From assembly GCA_945870225.1 (NCBI GenBank), contig CAMBRF010000015.1:1-64000 (forward strand): a DNA stretch of 64,000 bases, given 5' to 3'. The position numbers and the translations under genes are program-made. Shown here piece after piece: positions 8,430 through 17,314 of the stretch (its first letter is position 1; each line of letters starts with the position of its first letter). The stretch is from PVC group bacterium. Its GTDB lineage: Bacteria > Verrucomicrobiota > Kiritimatiellia > CAIKKV01 > CAITUY01. The notes below the pieces were generated by a model, which worked only from the letters and a program-made list of their open reading frames with translations, made no database searches and was not told the origin of the DNA.

Positions 8430-9884
8430 ATGATGCGTGACAAAATGATATTGTCCGTGGATGCAGGTTTGAGCTTTTGCAAAGCCGTCCTGTTCAGCAG
8501 GCAGGGAGACGTCATCGCGACACACAGTTCGCCGACACCGGTCAGGAGCGGTCCGGACGGCCTCTCCGAGCTGGACATGTCCGAGCTGTGGCATCGTGTC
8601 GCGGCAAGCATCCGGGAAACGATCGCCGGGATTGACACCCGCTCCATTGCCGCCGTCGGGGTTTCCGGCCACGGCAACGGACTCTACTGTCTGGACGCCT
8701 CCGGCGCCCCGGCGGGAAACGCGGTCACATCAATGGATCTGCGCGCTTCGGAATTCATGCCGAATGCGGGCCGGGCCGCCGTGCTGCAGTCCTTGTCGCT
8801 GCAGAAATTATGGGCCGGCCAGCCCGGCTTGATTTTGCGCCGGATGAAAAAGGAAAGGCCGCAGGACTTCAAGCGCATCCGGCATGCCATGTTCTGCAAG
8901 GACTACTTATCCTACAGGCTGACCGGATCCGTTTTGACCGACTTCAGCGACCTGAGCGCATCCGGCCTGATGAATAATTTGACCGGAAAATATGATCCTG
9001 ATATTTTTCAAGCCTTGGAGCTGCCGGAACTGGCGGAGATTCTCCCTCCTGTGATTCGCGGTTTTGATTTGCGAGGCACCCTCACGAAGGACGCCGCCCA
9101 TCAGACCGGCCTTCTCTTGGAGACGCCGGTCATCGGCGGCCTGTTTGACTTTGACGCCTGCGTTTACGGGACCGGAATGGCCGAAACAGGCAAACTTTGC
9201 TCGATCGCCGGAACGTGGAACATGAATGCCGCTTTGGTCGGGCGCCCTGTTTTCAGTCCGGGCATACGCCAGTGCGTCAGGCGGACGGACGGCCGCTCGT
9301 TCATGCTGATAGACTCAAGTCCGACCTCAGCGGTGAATATTGAATGGATACTGAAGAAGTTTTTCGGGGGGAGTTATGACTACGGTCATTTCGAGTCCGT
9401 CATCAAGACCTACGAATGGAACGTTTCCCGGCCGTACTGGCTGCCGTTCGTCAGCGGCAGTCTCGGGACAGCGGCAGACAAGGGGGCGTTCATCGGCGTG
9501 GATATGACACATGAGGCGGCGGATTTGATGGCGGCGGCGGCGGAGGGTGTCTGTTTTGCCCATCGTTTCCATCTGGACAATCTGGCGGCCGCGGGCGCCG
9601 TGATGGGGCCGGTCCGCCTTTCCGGCGGAGCGGCGACGCCGGCGTTTGCCCGCCTTTTCGCCGATGTCTGCGGCCTGCCGGTGGTGACGGGCCCCGCGAA
9701 ACAAGCCGGCGCCGAAGGAGTCAGGATCGCGGCGCTCGTCGCCTTGGGAGAATATCACGATATGGCGGCCGGGGTGAAAGCCCAGGCCCGGCCCGAACAC
9801 TTTGATGAACCCGGCCAAAGCCGGCACCAAATTTTCAGGACAAGATACGAACGATTCAAGGAGTTAATACAATGCCGCTTGTAA
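8430..9884 (+). CDS. FGGY-family sugar kinase, L-xylulose kinase (LyxK)-like
   Basis: A 484-residue FGGY kinase, the normal family length. The phosphate-binding loop is ILSVDAGLSFCKAVLF. SGHGNGLYCLD and VTSMDLRA are sugar-contact regions, TPVIGGLFDFDACVYGTG follows, and CSIAGTWNMNAAL and SGGAATPAFARLFADVCGLP are the ATP-domain motifs. The combination of GGLFD, GTW and DSSPTSAVNIEW is closest in my recollection to E. coli LyxK, which phosphorylates L-xylulose. Substrate specificity is an inference. The 3' end overlaps the aldolase start by 13 bp, indicating translational coupling. It is the first gene of a four-gene operon. Confidence 0.88.
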   Translation: MMRDKMILSVDAGLSFCKAVLFSRQGDVIATHSSPTPVRSGPDGLSELDMSELWHRVAASIRETIAGIDTRSIAAVGVSGHGNGLYCLDASGAPAGNAVTSMDLRASEFMPNAGRAAVLQSLSLQKLWAGQPGLILRRMKKERPQDFKRIRHAMFCKDYLSYRLTGSVLTDFSDLSASGLMNNLTGKYDPDIFQALELPELAEILPPVIRGFDLRGTLTKDAAHQTGLLLETPVIGGLFDFDACVYGTGMAETGKLCSIAGTWNMNAALVGRPVFSPGIRQCVRRTDGRSFMLIDSSPTSAVNIEWILKKFFGGSYDYGHFESVIKTYEWNVSRPYWLPFVSGSLGTAADKGAFIGVDMTHEAADLMAAAAEGVCFAHRFHLDNLAAAGAVMGPVRLSGGAATPAFARLFADVCGLPVVTGPAKQAGAEGVRIAALVALGEYHDMAAGVKAQARPEHFDEPGQSRHQIFRTRYERFKELIQCRL

Positions 9885-10747
9885 GCATGAAAGAGATGCT
9901 GGCTGACGCCAGAAAAAGACATTACGCCGTTCCCATGTTCGATGTTTCGGATACCGACATGATCCGGGCCGCAGCGGAAGTTGCCGCGCAGGAGAACTCC
10001 CCGGTGATCCTGGGGTCCCTGGAGCCCGATATTTCAGGCGAGAGCCTGGATTACTGGAGCGCCGCCGCCCGCCTGGCCGCCGCCAAGGCCAAAGTCCCGG
10101 TTTGCATTCATCTGGATCATGCCGTCACCATTGACCAGATCCGCCGGGTGGTTGCGGCCGGATTCACCTCCGTGATGCTCGACGCCTCAGCCGAGGAGTT
10201 TGAGGTTAACGTCAAGCGGGTCGCGGAGGTCTGCGCCGTAGTTCAAAAGCGCGGAATCACGGTTGAGGCCGAGTTGGGGCACGTCGGCGACGGTATACCG
10301 GGTTCCGGCGAAAGCGCCGCCACCGGGCATGCGGACGCCTGCGACGCCCTGACCGAACCGGACAAGGTTGTTGAGTTCATCGAACGTACCGGGGTTGACG
10401 CCCTGGCCGTGGCGATCGGCACGGCGCACGGGGTTTATGTCAGCACCCCCAAGCTGGACATTGAACGGTTAAAGATCATCAACCGCCTTTCGCCTGCGCC
10501 GCTGGTTTTGCATGGCGGCTCCGGTACGCCGGAGGATCAACTGCGGCCGGCCATCGCCAACGGAATCTGCAAGATCAACATTTTCTCCGAACTGCTGAAC
10601 GCCTGGAACGCCTCGCTGCTTGAGACGCTGGGATCCATCAAGAATCTCTCGAGCTGGCCTTCGGTCACCCGCAAGAAGGCAGACGCCTCCATGCGTGAGG
10701 TGATGCGTGGAAAAATCCGTCTGTTCGGATCCAAAGGAAGGGCCTGA
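9872..10747 (+). CDS. Class II (zinc) ketose-phosphate aldolase
   Basis: A 291-residue class II aldolase of the fructose/tagatose-bisphosphate type. Zinc ligands are visible in CIHLDHAVTIDQI, AIGTAHGVYV and VLHGGSGTPED, with acidic residues in TVEAELGHVGDG. VMLDASAEEFEVNV is the conserved strand following the first ligand. These enzymes cleave ketose (bis)phosphates to DHAP plus an aldehyde. Following a ketose kinase by overlap, it probably splits that kinase's product rather than serving glycolysis. A second, more FBA-like aldolase lies at 46705-47649. Confidence 0.9.
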   Translation: MPLVSMKEMLADARKRHYAVPMFDVSDTDMIRAAAEVAAQENSPVILGSLEPDISGESLDYWSAAARLAAAKAKVPVCIHLDHAVTIDQIRRVVAAGFTSVMLDASAEEFEVNVKRVAEVCAVVQKRGITVEAELGHVGDGIPGSGESAATGHADACDALTEPDKVVEFIERTGVDALAVAIGTAHGVYVSTPKLDIERLKIINRLSPAPLVLHGGSGTPEDQLRPAIANGICKINIFSELLNAWNASLLETLGSIKNLSSWPSVTRKKADASMREVMRGKIRLFGSKGRA

Positions 10748-10753
10748 TCAAAC

Positions 10754-11767
10754 ATGACTATTTGCGGCATAGGTGATTTATTCATTCCGGCCGAATACAT
10801 CCGGGCCGGCTTCGAAAAAAACGGGCTTAAGGCGAAGGCTTTCGATTGGGACACGGGAAGTTTTGCCAAGCTCCAGGAGATCAATCTGCTGGTGGAGCAG
10901 AACGGCCCCGAGGCTTACGAGGTCCCCTCCTCCCTGCTGGAGCAAATCAAGGAGGCCGAGATCTTGATCACTCAATTCTGCCCCATCGGCAAAAAAGTGA
11001 TCGAAGCCTGTCCACGGCTCAAGATCATCGGGGTTCTACGCGGCGGCTATGAGAACATCAATATCGCCCGGGCCACCGAAAAGGGCATCAAGGTCTTCAA
11101 CACACCCGGCCGCAATGCCGACTCCGTCGCCGATTTCACCGTCGGAGCCATGATCTGCGAGGCGCGGAATCTGGCGCGCGGACATTTTGGAATCAAAACG
11201 GGCAAATGGATCCGTGAGTATCCCAACAGCGGCATGATTCCCGATCTGCCGGGGCGCGTGGCCGGCCTGATCGGCTTTGGCGAAATCGGGCGCAAGACCG
11301 CCCAGCGCCTGCGTGGCTTTGACATGGAGATCCTGGTCTATGACCCGTTCACGAAGAATTTCCCGGATTATGTCAAACCCACGGACCTGAAAGACCTCGT
11401 GCGCCGGTCGGACTTTGTCTCACTCCACGCCCGCCTCACGAAAGAGAACCGGCATCTGATCAACGCCGAACTGCTCGCGCTGATGAAGCCCACGTCCTAC
11501 CTGATCAACACCTCGCGCGCCGGACTGGTTGACGAGGCGGCACTGTGCGCCGCGCTGAAATCAAAAAAGATAGCCGGTGCGTTCCTGGACGTGTTCGAGA
11601 CCGAGCCGCCGGGCCTGGACCACCCTCTTGTCAAACTGGAAAACGTCACGCTCACGCCACATATGGCAGGCGGGTCCAACGACGCGTTCTTGAATTCTCC
11701 GGTGAAACTCGGCGCGGAACTCGCCAAACACCTGGGCGGCGAGCCCTGCCGGGGCTTGATTAATTGA
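10754..11767 (+). CDS. D-isomer-specific 2-hydroxyacid dehydrogenase (SerA-like)
   Basis: A 337-residue NAD-dependent dehydrogenase. The Rossmann motif is VAGLIGFGEIGRKTAQRLRG. Catalytic Arg is in LINTSRAGLVDEAAL, Glu in LDVFETEPPGLDHP and His in VTLTPHMAGGS. It lacks the C-terminal ACT region of full phosphoglycerate dehydrogenases. It sits 6 bp after the aldolase, so it likely oxidises or reduces a hydroxyacid or ketoacid formed in the same sugar pathway; serine synthesis is the less likely alternative. Confidence 0.9.
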   Translation: MTICGIGDLFIPAEYIRAGFEKNGLKAKAFDWDTGSFAKLQEINLLVEQNGPEAYEVPSSLLEQIKEAEILITQFCPIGKKVIEACPRLKIIGVLRGGYENINIARATEKGIKVFNTPGRNADSVADFTVGAMICEARNLARGHFGIKTGKWIREYPNSGMIPDLPGRVAGLIGFGEIGRKTAQRLRGFDMEILVYDPFTKNFPDYVKPTDLKDLVRRSDFVSLHARLTKENRHLINAELLALMKPTSYLINTSRAGLVDEAALCAALKSKKIAGAFLDVFETEPPGLDHPLVKLENVTLTPHMAGGSNDAFLNSPVKLGAELAKHLGGEPCRGLIN

Positions 11768-11777
11768 AAGGGCAACC

Positions 11778-12539
11778 ATGGATCTTGAACTGAAAAATAA
11801 AACGGCTCTGGTTACCGGCGGCAACAGCGGGCTCGGGGCGGCCATCTGCGAGGTCTTTGCCGCCGAGGGCTGCAATGTGGTCATCAACTACCTCTTCAAC
11901 CCCGGGGAGGCTGAAAGCCTGGCGGCGCGCCTGCAGAACACTTACGGAGTCAAGGCGGTCATCGCGAAGGGTGACATCACCAGCGCAACCGACATCGAGT
12001 CCAACATCCAAACGGCCCTGAACCAGACTCAACGCCTGGACATCCTGGTCAACTGCGCGGGCGTCTGGCCGACGGATTTTGTAAAGGACATGACGGACGA
12101 GGCCTGGGAGAAAACCGTCCGGATCAATCTGACGGGTCCCTTCATGTTTTCCAAAAGAGTGGTCAACCACTTCATCAACAACGGCGTAAAAGGGAAAATC
12201 ATCAATATTGTCTCACAGGCAGCTTTCCACGGATCCACCAGCGGGCACGCCCATTACGCCGCGGCCAAAGGCGGGCTGGTCACCTTCACCGTTTCACTCG
12301 CGCGTGAAGTGGCGCAGCACGGGATCAATGTCACCGCCGTGGCGCCCGGGATGATGCGCACGCCGATGAACAAGGATGCTCTGTCGACCCGCGAGGAAGA
12401 CTATGTGAAAAGAATCCCGCTGGGCAGAATTTCAGAGCCGGAGGAAGTCGCCTTTACCGTGGCCTTCCTGGCCTCGAAAAAGGCCGATTATATTACCGGC
12501 GCGACCATCGATGTGACCGGCGGCATGCTGATGCGATAA
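11778..12539 (+). CDS. Short-chain dehydrogenase/reductase (SDR)
   Basis: A 253-residue classical SDR. The cofactor motif is ALVTGGNSGLGAAICEVF. NCAGVWP matches the NAG motif, Ser is in INIVSQAAFHGS and the catalytic pair is YAAAKGG. VTAVAPGMMRTPM is the usual post-catalytic PG motif. It is the last gene of the kinase-aldolase-dehydrogenase cluster, 10 bp after the previous stop. It probably interconverts a polyol and a ketose, or a keto-sugar intermediate, before the kinase step. The order of reactions is inferred from neighbours only. Confidence 0.9.
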   Translation: MDLELKNKTALVTGGNSGLGAAICEVFAAEGCNVVINYLFNPGEAESLAARLQNTYGVKAVIAKGDITSATDIESNIQTALNQTQRLDILVNCAGVWPTDFVKDMTDEAWEKTVRINLTGPFMFSKRVVNHFINNGVKGKIINIVSQAAFHGSTSGHAHYAAAKGGLVTFTVSLAREVAQHGINVTAVAPGMMRTPMNKDALSTREEDYVKRIPLGRISEPEEVAFTVAFLASKKADYITGATIDVTGGMLMR

Positions 12540-12552
12540 AGTTGCGCAGGCT

Positions 12553-13392
12553 TCAGCGGATGAAGGTGCCCTGGTCGATCTCGGCAAACGCCTGATCCAG
12601 TTCCTCCCGGGTGTTCATCACGATGGGGCCGCCCCAGGCGATCGGCTCATGCAATGGTCGTCCGGCGGCAAGCACGAATCGCATCCCCTCCGGGCCGGCC
12701 TGACCGCTGAACTCGTCGCCCTCGCCCAGAAGAACCGCCCGGCGGCTTTCCACCCGCTGCGGCGGATCACCCAGCGTACCTGAGCCTTCGATCACGTAGA
12801 TGAAAAGCGTGGATTGTGCGTCCACCGGTAAACGCCAGGCGGCTTTCGGCTTGAGATCGACATCCAGCAGCAGGGTCTGCACATAATCCCCCTGCGTTCC
12901 GCCCCTGGCCTTGCCGTACCGGCCGGAGATCACGCCCACCGTCCCCGCCGCTTCCGCCACCTTGGGGATCAGGTCCGGGGTGATGTCACGGTACCGGGGA
13001 CGGACCCATTTGTCCTGGCGCGGCAGGTTGAGCCAGAGTTGCAGCCCCAGCATCCGCGGCGAGGCTTGCGGCATCTCCTGGTGGATGATGCCGCTGCCGG
13101 CGGTCATCCACTGGCAGCCGCCATCCCGAATGTGCCCCTTGTTGCCCAGGCTGTCGCCGTGCTCGATATCGCCGGCAATCAGGTAGGTCACGGTTTCAAT
13201 GCCCCGGTGCGGATGCCATGGGAAACCCTTGATGTAGTCGGCCGGATTGCGTGAATCAAACGCATCCAGCATCAGGAACGGATCAAACTCCTTCGTGGTG
13301 TCCGGCCCGAGCACGCGCACCAGATGGACACCTGCCCCGTCCACCTGATTCGATCCAGTCACGACCCGTCGGATGTTTCTTATCTGGCTCAT
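12553..13392 (-). CDS. Pirin-family protein (YhhW-like bicupin)
   Basis: A 279-residue bicupin with the pirin metal site in FPWHPHRGIETVTYLI and MTAGSGIIHQEMP, giving the His-His-His-Glu set seen in human pirin and E. coli YhhW. Some family members have quercetinase activity; others act as redox-sensitive regulators. The start at 13392 is chosen over 13413 because AGGAGGA lies 6 bp upstream. It converges on the SDR gene with a 13-bp gap. An extended -10 box lies about 30 bp upstream. Confidence 0.9.
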   Translation of the reverse strand: MSQIRNIRRVVTGSNQVDGAGVHLVRVLGPDTTKEFDPFLMLDAFDSRNPADYIKGFPWHPHRGIETVTYLIAGDIEHGDSLGNKGHIRDGGCQWMTAGSGIIHQEMPQASPRMLGLQLWLNLPRQDKWVRPRYRDITPDLIPKVAEAAGTVGVISGRYGKARGGTQGDYVQTLLLDVDLKPKAAWRLPVDAQSTLFIYVIEGSGTLGDPPQRVESRRAVLLGEGDEFSGQAGPEGMRFVLAAGRPLHEPIAWGGPIVMNTREELDQAFAEIDQGTFIR

Positions 13393-13421
13393 GGTGGTCC
13401 TCCTCTTTTTCACGGTGGCCC

Positions 13422-13430
13422 ATTATACCA
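13422..13430 (-). promoter_or_regulatory. Extended -10 promoter element for the pirin gene
   Basis: On the minus strand this reads TGGTATAAT, a perfect -10 with a TGn extension, about 30 bp upstream of the pirin start and its AGGAGGA ribosome-binding site. No good -35 is present, which fits an extended -10 promoter. Confidence 0.5.
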
Positions 13431-13477
13431 CCGGGCATCCCCGAAATCATCCCTCACCCTTCCTCTTTGCGCATCCG

Positions 13478-14689
13478 TCAGGGTTGACCTCTATTTTCGT
13501 ACCATACCAGGTTCCCGCTGTTCTGCCCCGAAAGGAGAATATCTAACCGGCCATCCTGATTCAGGTCAACGGCCTGCACATCGTAGGCGCACTGGTTGGT
13601 ATCAAGAACCTCTTTCTCAAAAGTCCCTTTGCCGCGGTTCAGGAAGAGGACCAGACTGCGAGATTTGTTGCCGCACGAGACGATATCGACGCGTCCATCC
13701 CCGTTGAAGTCACCGAGGGCGAGACTGTGGGCGGCGAGCAGGGAATCGTCGATCCGGACCGGCGTGAAATCGGGAGCGGGATACCACCACACGCCGCACC
13801 CGTGCCCCTCGGCGCCAATCAGGTCGGGCTTGCCATCGCCATTGAGATCAGCGACACAGAGGGTGGTCACCTGTTGGCCCGGTTGTTGAAGCCTGTGCCA
13901 CTGCCATTCGGCGTTCGGAGCCTCTCCCTGCAGCCAGTACCCGACCGACTTCCCTGTTGAACCGATCAGGGCATCCAGCCGTCCATCGCCATTGAGATCC
14001 GCCAAGCTGACATAATGGAGCCAGCCGCCGGCGGGAAAGGCGGAGGTCAGGGAATGCGTTTTCCAGGCTGTGGCCGGGTCCCCGCCCTTCCCGGGGTTCC
14101 GTGCCCACAGGATGCTCCGGCGCGGAGGGTCGCCGCGTTTGACATCCGGCTGCAGCGGAACCAGGAGATCGGCATAGCCGTCGCGGTCGATATCCCCGGC
14201 GGCGATGCCGTGGGCATGGTCGGCATGGTCCACCACAACAGTGGAGGTCCATTTCCCGGAGGCCCGGTCAAAGCGGGTCCAGCGGATCTTGCCGGCCGCC
14301 GTGACTACCACTTCCGCCGGGGCGGGTCGCGTGCCCTGCTCCGACGCGGGGCGGCTGAAGTCAACGGCCTCCACATGCAGAATGATGGCCTCCGGGTCCA
14401 GAACGTCCAAGGGCTGGCGCTCCCACCGCGGCGAGCGGTACCAGTAAATCAGGTTCGACCACTCCGACTTCGCGCCGGTCGGCCCGCCCCCGGCAACGAC
14501 ATCCAGCCGGCCATCCCCGTCCACATCAACAGCGGCGGCGGAAATGGCGGGGAAGGCAGGATCGATGATCCGTTTGGTGAAGGTTACCGTCCCCGCGCTG
14601 GAAGACAACGCCATCGGAATGAACCCCAACATGAGCAACCCGCACAGGGGTCCCTTACGGATCAGATGGAGCCGGATCGTCGTTTTCAC
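13478..14689 (-). CDS. Secreted FG-GAP/VCBS beta-propeller protein
   Basis: A 403-residue exported protein starting at GTG (14689), with a signal peptide (GLLMLGFIPMALSSSAG). It carries six calcium-binding propeller motifs: VDVDGDGRLD, GDIDRDGYAD, ADLNGDGRLD, ADLNGDGKPD, GDFNGDGRVD and VDLNQDGRLD. These fit one propeller of about six or seven blades. Such repeats mediate ligand or polysaccharide binding at the surface of PVC and Bacteroidota cells. There are no catalytic residues I can name and no cell-wall anchor. The gene is monocistronic on the minus strand. Confidence 0.85.
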   Translation of the reverse strand: MKTTIRLHLIRKGPLCGLLMLGFIPMALSSSAGTVTFTKRIIDPAFPAISAAAVDVDGDGRLDVVAGGGPTGAKSEWSNLIYWYRSPRWERQPLDVLDPEAIILHVEAVDFSRPASEQGTRPAPAEVVVTAAGKIRWTRFDRASGKWTSTVVVDHADHAHGIAAGDIDRDGYADLLVPLQPDVKRGDPPRRSILWARNPGKGGDPATAWKTHSLTSAFPAGGWLHYVSLADLNGDGRLDALIGSTGKSVGYWLQGEAPNAEWQWHRLQQPGQQVTTLCVADLNGDGKPDLIGAEGHGCGVWWYPAPDFTPVRIDDSLLAAHSLALGDFNGDGRVDIVSCGNKSRSLVLFLNRGKGTFEKEVLDTNQCAYDVQAVDLNQDGRLDILLSGQNSGNLVWYENRGQP

Positions 14690-14766
14690 CAGCCGTACTA
14701 TGCCTCACGGAAACAATCCCTGTCGAGCGCGCTCCCTGGATGGCAGAGACCTCTTTCTTCTTCTCT

Positions 14767-14794
14767 GACTCAGGTTTCAGGTTTCAAACTCAGG
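14767..14794. repeat. 28-bp intergenic repeat, copy 2
   Basis: Same element as 1879-1906, one mismatch. It lies between the FG-GAP gene and the end of the 32-residue-repeat gene. Confidence 0.6.
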
Positions 14795-14811
14795 GTTTCT
14801 TCCCTATGCGG

Positions 14812-17160
14812 TTAGTTCTGTGCTGCCTTCAGAAGCTGCTGTTTCTTTTCATCCGGCAGGGACGTTTGGTTGATCCATTTCTCGGCAGCCACGCGGTCAC
14901 ATTGAAGCCAGGCTTGGCCAATGCTTTCAGCCGTCCTGAAGCGTTGACCAGGGTCGGCGATCGTCTCAACCCAGGCGGCCGCCATTTCGGGGTATTCATA
15001 AGTGGTCATCCCGATGAATGATTGCACCAGACGTTCGCGGGACTTGTCGGCCGGCAGTGAGGCAAGCCATTGGCTGGCGTCAGAGGGATCGGCATTGGCC
15101 CAGCCTGAAACAACCTGCCTGAGTGCGTTGTCACGCGTTTCGCCAGCCGGGAAGCCGGTGACCCAGGCTGAGGCGGCCTTGGGATCGACCGAGGCCCAAT
15201 AGCCCACGACAGCCATGGCCGCGCGGTTTTGCGAGGGGCCGGGGGCCTGGGTGGCCACAAAATCAGCCGCCTCCTCGGGAGAATTCTGAGCCATGCCGGC
15301 GGCGAGCCCTTCGATGAAGGCGTTGCGGGCTTCGCCTTCAGGGAACTGGTTGATGCAGGCCATAGCGGCCTTGGTGTCCGCCGCCGCCAGTCTGTTGGCA
15401 ATCGTGTTCAGCATGGAATTCTTTGATGCCCCTTCCGGCCGGGTTCTCACGAAGGCCAGGGCGCCTTGGGCATCATTCTGAGCCCATTGCGGAACGACGC
15501 GCGTAAGGGCGTCCTGTACGGATTTCTCATCGGGAAGTTTCTGGATCCATTCCAGCGCCCCAGCGATGTCTGAATTCGCCCAGATGCCGGCCAAGGCCAT
15601 GATAAATTCATTCCGTCCGCGACCCGGGGGGAGTGTCTCGGCAAATGCCGCCACCGCCTTCGGATCGGACTGGTCCAGAGAGTAACCCATACTTCGCAGG
15701 GCGTTGCGTTTGGCAGCCCCCTCGGGCAGGGAGGCGTAGAGTTCCATGGCGGCGTCCGGATCGGTATTGGCGAGATGGCTCAGCACCGGGAGAATGGCTT
15801 TCATCTGCAGCTGGCCCGACGGGAGAGAGGCCGCAAAGGCCATGGCCATTTTAGGGTCCTGATCGGCGAGCTGCTCGACCGCCATCTGGATCATGGTATT
15901 CCGTTCACGCCCCACCGGAATGGTCTGCAGGAAGCGGAAGGCTTCCTGGGAGTCATTCTGCGCCCATTGGCGGAGGGCTGCGCCCATGGCCCGGGTCCTC
16001 TTCTCTCCGGCACGAAAACTCATCGCGTACTCAAACGCGGCCCGGGGCTCTGTTTGCGCCCACTGCTGGCAAAGCTGGTTCATGACGTTCTCACGGACGG
16101 TTTCCCCGGGCAATTGGCGGGCCCAGGCCAGGGCGGCGCTCAAATCGCTCGCCCCCCAGTAGCTGACAACGGAAACGATGGCATTGTTGCGAACCTCACC
16201 AGGAGGCAGGTTGTTGGCATACAGGGCGGCCTGTTGCGGATTGCTCACGGCCCATTGAGTAAGAATAGAAGAAAAGATTCCATTGCGCTGCGGGCTCTTC
16301 GGGAGGGAGTCAGCCCACACGAGCGCGGCCTGTGGGTCCTTGCCCCCCCACGCGGTGGCGATGGACTGGAGGGCCTGAACGCGAAGCTGACCAGGCAACT
16401 CACCCGCCTTGGCAATGGCGGCGGCCGGATCCGTCCGGCCCCAACACGAGAAGATCTGATAGAACGAGCCGCCTTGTCTCTGGTTTTTCGCAAACTCCTT
16501 GTAGAGGTTGTAGGCGGCTGAAGGGTCTTTATCAGCCAACCCGCGGATGACGGTATTCATGGCCTGATCGCGTTCCGGGCCCGGCGCCTGGGTCCGGACC
16601 CAAGCTTCCGCCGCTGAGGGATCGCTCAGGGCCCAGACACTTATCACGGCCGACACCGCGTCATACTTGGCGTTTCTTTCCTTCAACGAGGAGGCATAGG
16701 CCATGGCCTTGACAGGATCGCTTTCAGCCCAGCGGTGGAGCAAAGGGTATCGGGCTGAGTCGCGCGTTTGGCGCTCGGGTTCTTTTTCCACCAGTGCCAT
16801 CACGTGCGCTAAATCTACCGTGCGGACATCGGTGGCGATTTGCTCCCATGCCATATTGCGGCGGGAGAGCCCTTCACCAGAAAGCCCCCGAATCCGCTGC
16901 TCAATCTCGACCAGGGGGACTCCTTGGGGTTCCGGGTAACTTTCCTGCCGGGAGGCCATGACCGACGACGCCGATGCTTTTCCCGACGGGTCAGCGTCCG
17001 GGCGCGCGTTTTGCTGCGGCAGGGACTTATCCGCCCCGGCCTGTTGGAGCGCCTTAAGCTGTGCGGTTAAGCGGGTGTTATCGCGATGCTGAAGAATCGT
17101 AATGGCGGCCAACGCGCCGATCACGAGCAACCCCAACACTCCAACCATCGGCTTAGTCAT
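14812..17160 (-). CDS. Membrane-anchored protein with about 20 tandem 32-residue helical repeats
   Basis: A 782-residue protein of unknown function. One N-terminal hydrophobic helix (VGVLGLLVIGALAAITIL) is followed by a short coiled coil (RLTAQLKALQQAG), suggesting an inner-membrane anchor with a periplasmic body. From about residue 105 to the end it consists of around 20 repeats of nearly constant 32-residue spacing. The consensus is W/L-A-x-x-D-P-x-A-A-x-x-W/F, then L-P-x-G-x-x-R-N, then a hydrophobic helix; examples are WGGKDPQAALVWADSLP and WASVDPKAASAWVTGFP. The pattern predicts a right-handed alpha-solenoid similar to TPR or Sel1 arrays, but the consensus is neither. The start at 17160 fits the transmembrane helix better than upstream options. 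Confidence 0.75.
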   Translation of the reverse strand: MTKPMVGVLGLLVIGALAAITILQHRDNTRLTAQLKALQQAGADKSLPQQNARPDADPSGKASASSVMASRQESYPEPQGVPLVEIEQRIRGLSGEGLSRRNMAWEQIATDVRTVDLAHVMALVEKEPERQTRDSARYPLLHRWAESDPVKAMAYASSLKERNAKYDAVSAVISVWALSDPSAAEAWVRTQAPGPERDQAMNTVIRGLADKDPSAAYNLYKEFAKNQRQGGSFYQIFSCWGRTDPAAAIAKAGELPGQLRVQALQSIATAWGGKDPQAALVWADSLPKSPQRNGIFSSILTQWAVSNPQQAALYANNLPPGEVRNNAIVSVVSYWGASDLSAALAWARQLPGETVRENVMNQLCQQWAQTEPRAAFEYAMSFRAGEKRTRAMGAALRQWAQNDSQEAFRFLQTIPVGRERNTMIQMAVEQLADQDPKMAMAFAASLPSGQLQMKAILPVLSHLANTDPDAAMELYASLPEGAAKRNALRSMGYSLDQSDPKAVAAFAETLPPGRGRNEFIMALAGIWANSDIAGALEWIQKLPDEKSVQDALTRVVPQWAQNDAQGALAFVRTRPEGASKNSMLNTIANRLAAADTKAAMACINQFPEGEARNAFIEGLAAGMAQNSPEEAADFVATQAPGPSQNRAAMAVVGYWASVDPKAASAWVTGFPAGETRDNALRQVVSGWANADPSDASQWLASLPADKSRERLVQSFIGMTTYEYPEMAAAWVETIADPGQRFRTAESIGQAWLQCDRVAAEKWINQTSLPDEKKQQLLKAAQN

Positions 17161-17228
17161 ATGAGTTTCCCATTCCAAGTTGTGGAATGGACCCATCTGA
17201 GCAAAAGGACCGTGAGGCCGCAAAGGAA

Positions 17229-17234
17229 ATTATA
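17229..17234 (-). promoter_or_regulatory. Candidate -10 box for the 32-residue-repeat gene
   Basis: Minus-strand TATAAT, 69 bp upstream of the gene start in the divergent intergenic region. The -35 at the expected spacing is weak. Confidence 0.35.
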
Positions 17235-17267
17235 CTTTCTGAGATAATGAAAAACATCGACGCACTC

Positions 17268-17295
17268 TTGACAACTTCTCGTGGGTAACGACAAT
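17268..17295 (+). promoter_or_regulatory. Candidate sigma-70 promoter of the secreted orphan gene
   Basis: A perfect TTGACA (17268-17273), a 16-bp spacer, then GACAAT (17290-17295), 20 bp before the ATG at 17315. The leader would be very short but includes GGGAG. Confidence 0.4.
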
Positions 17296-17314
17296 CTGAA
17301 ATCGGGAGTGAACG

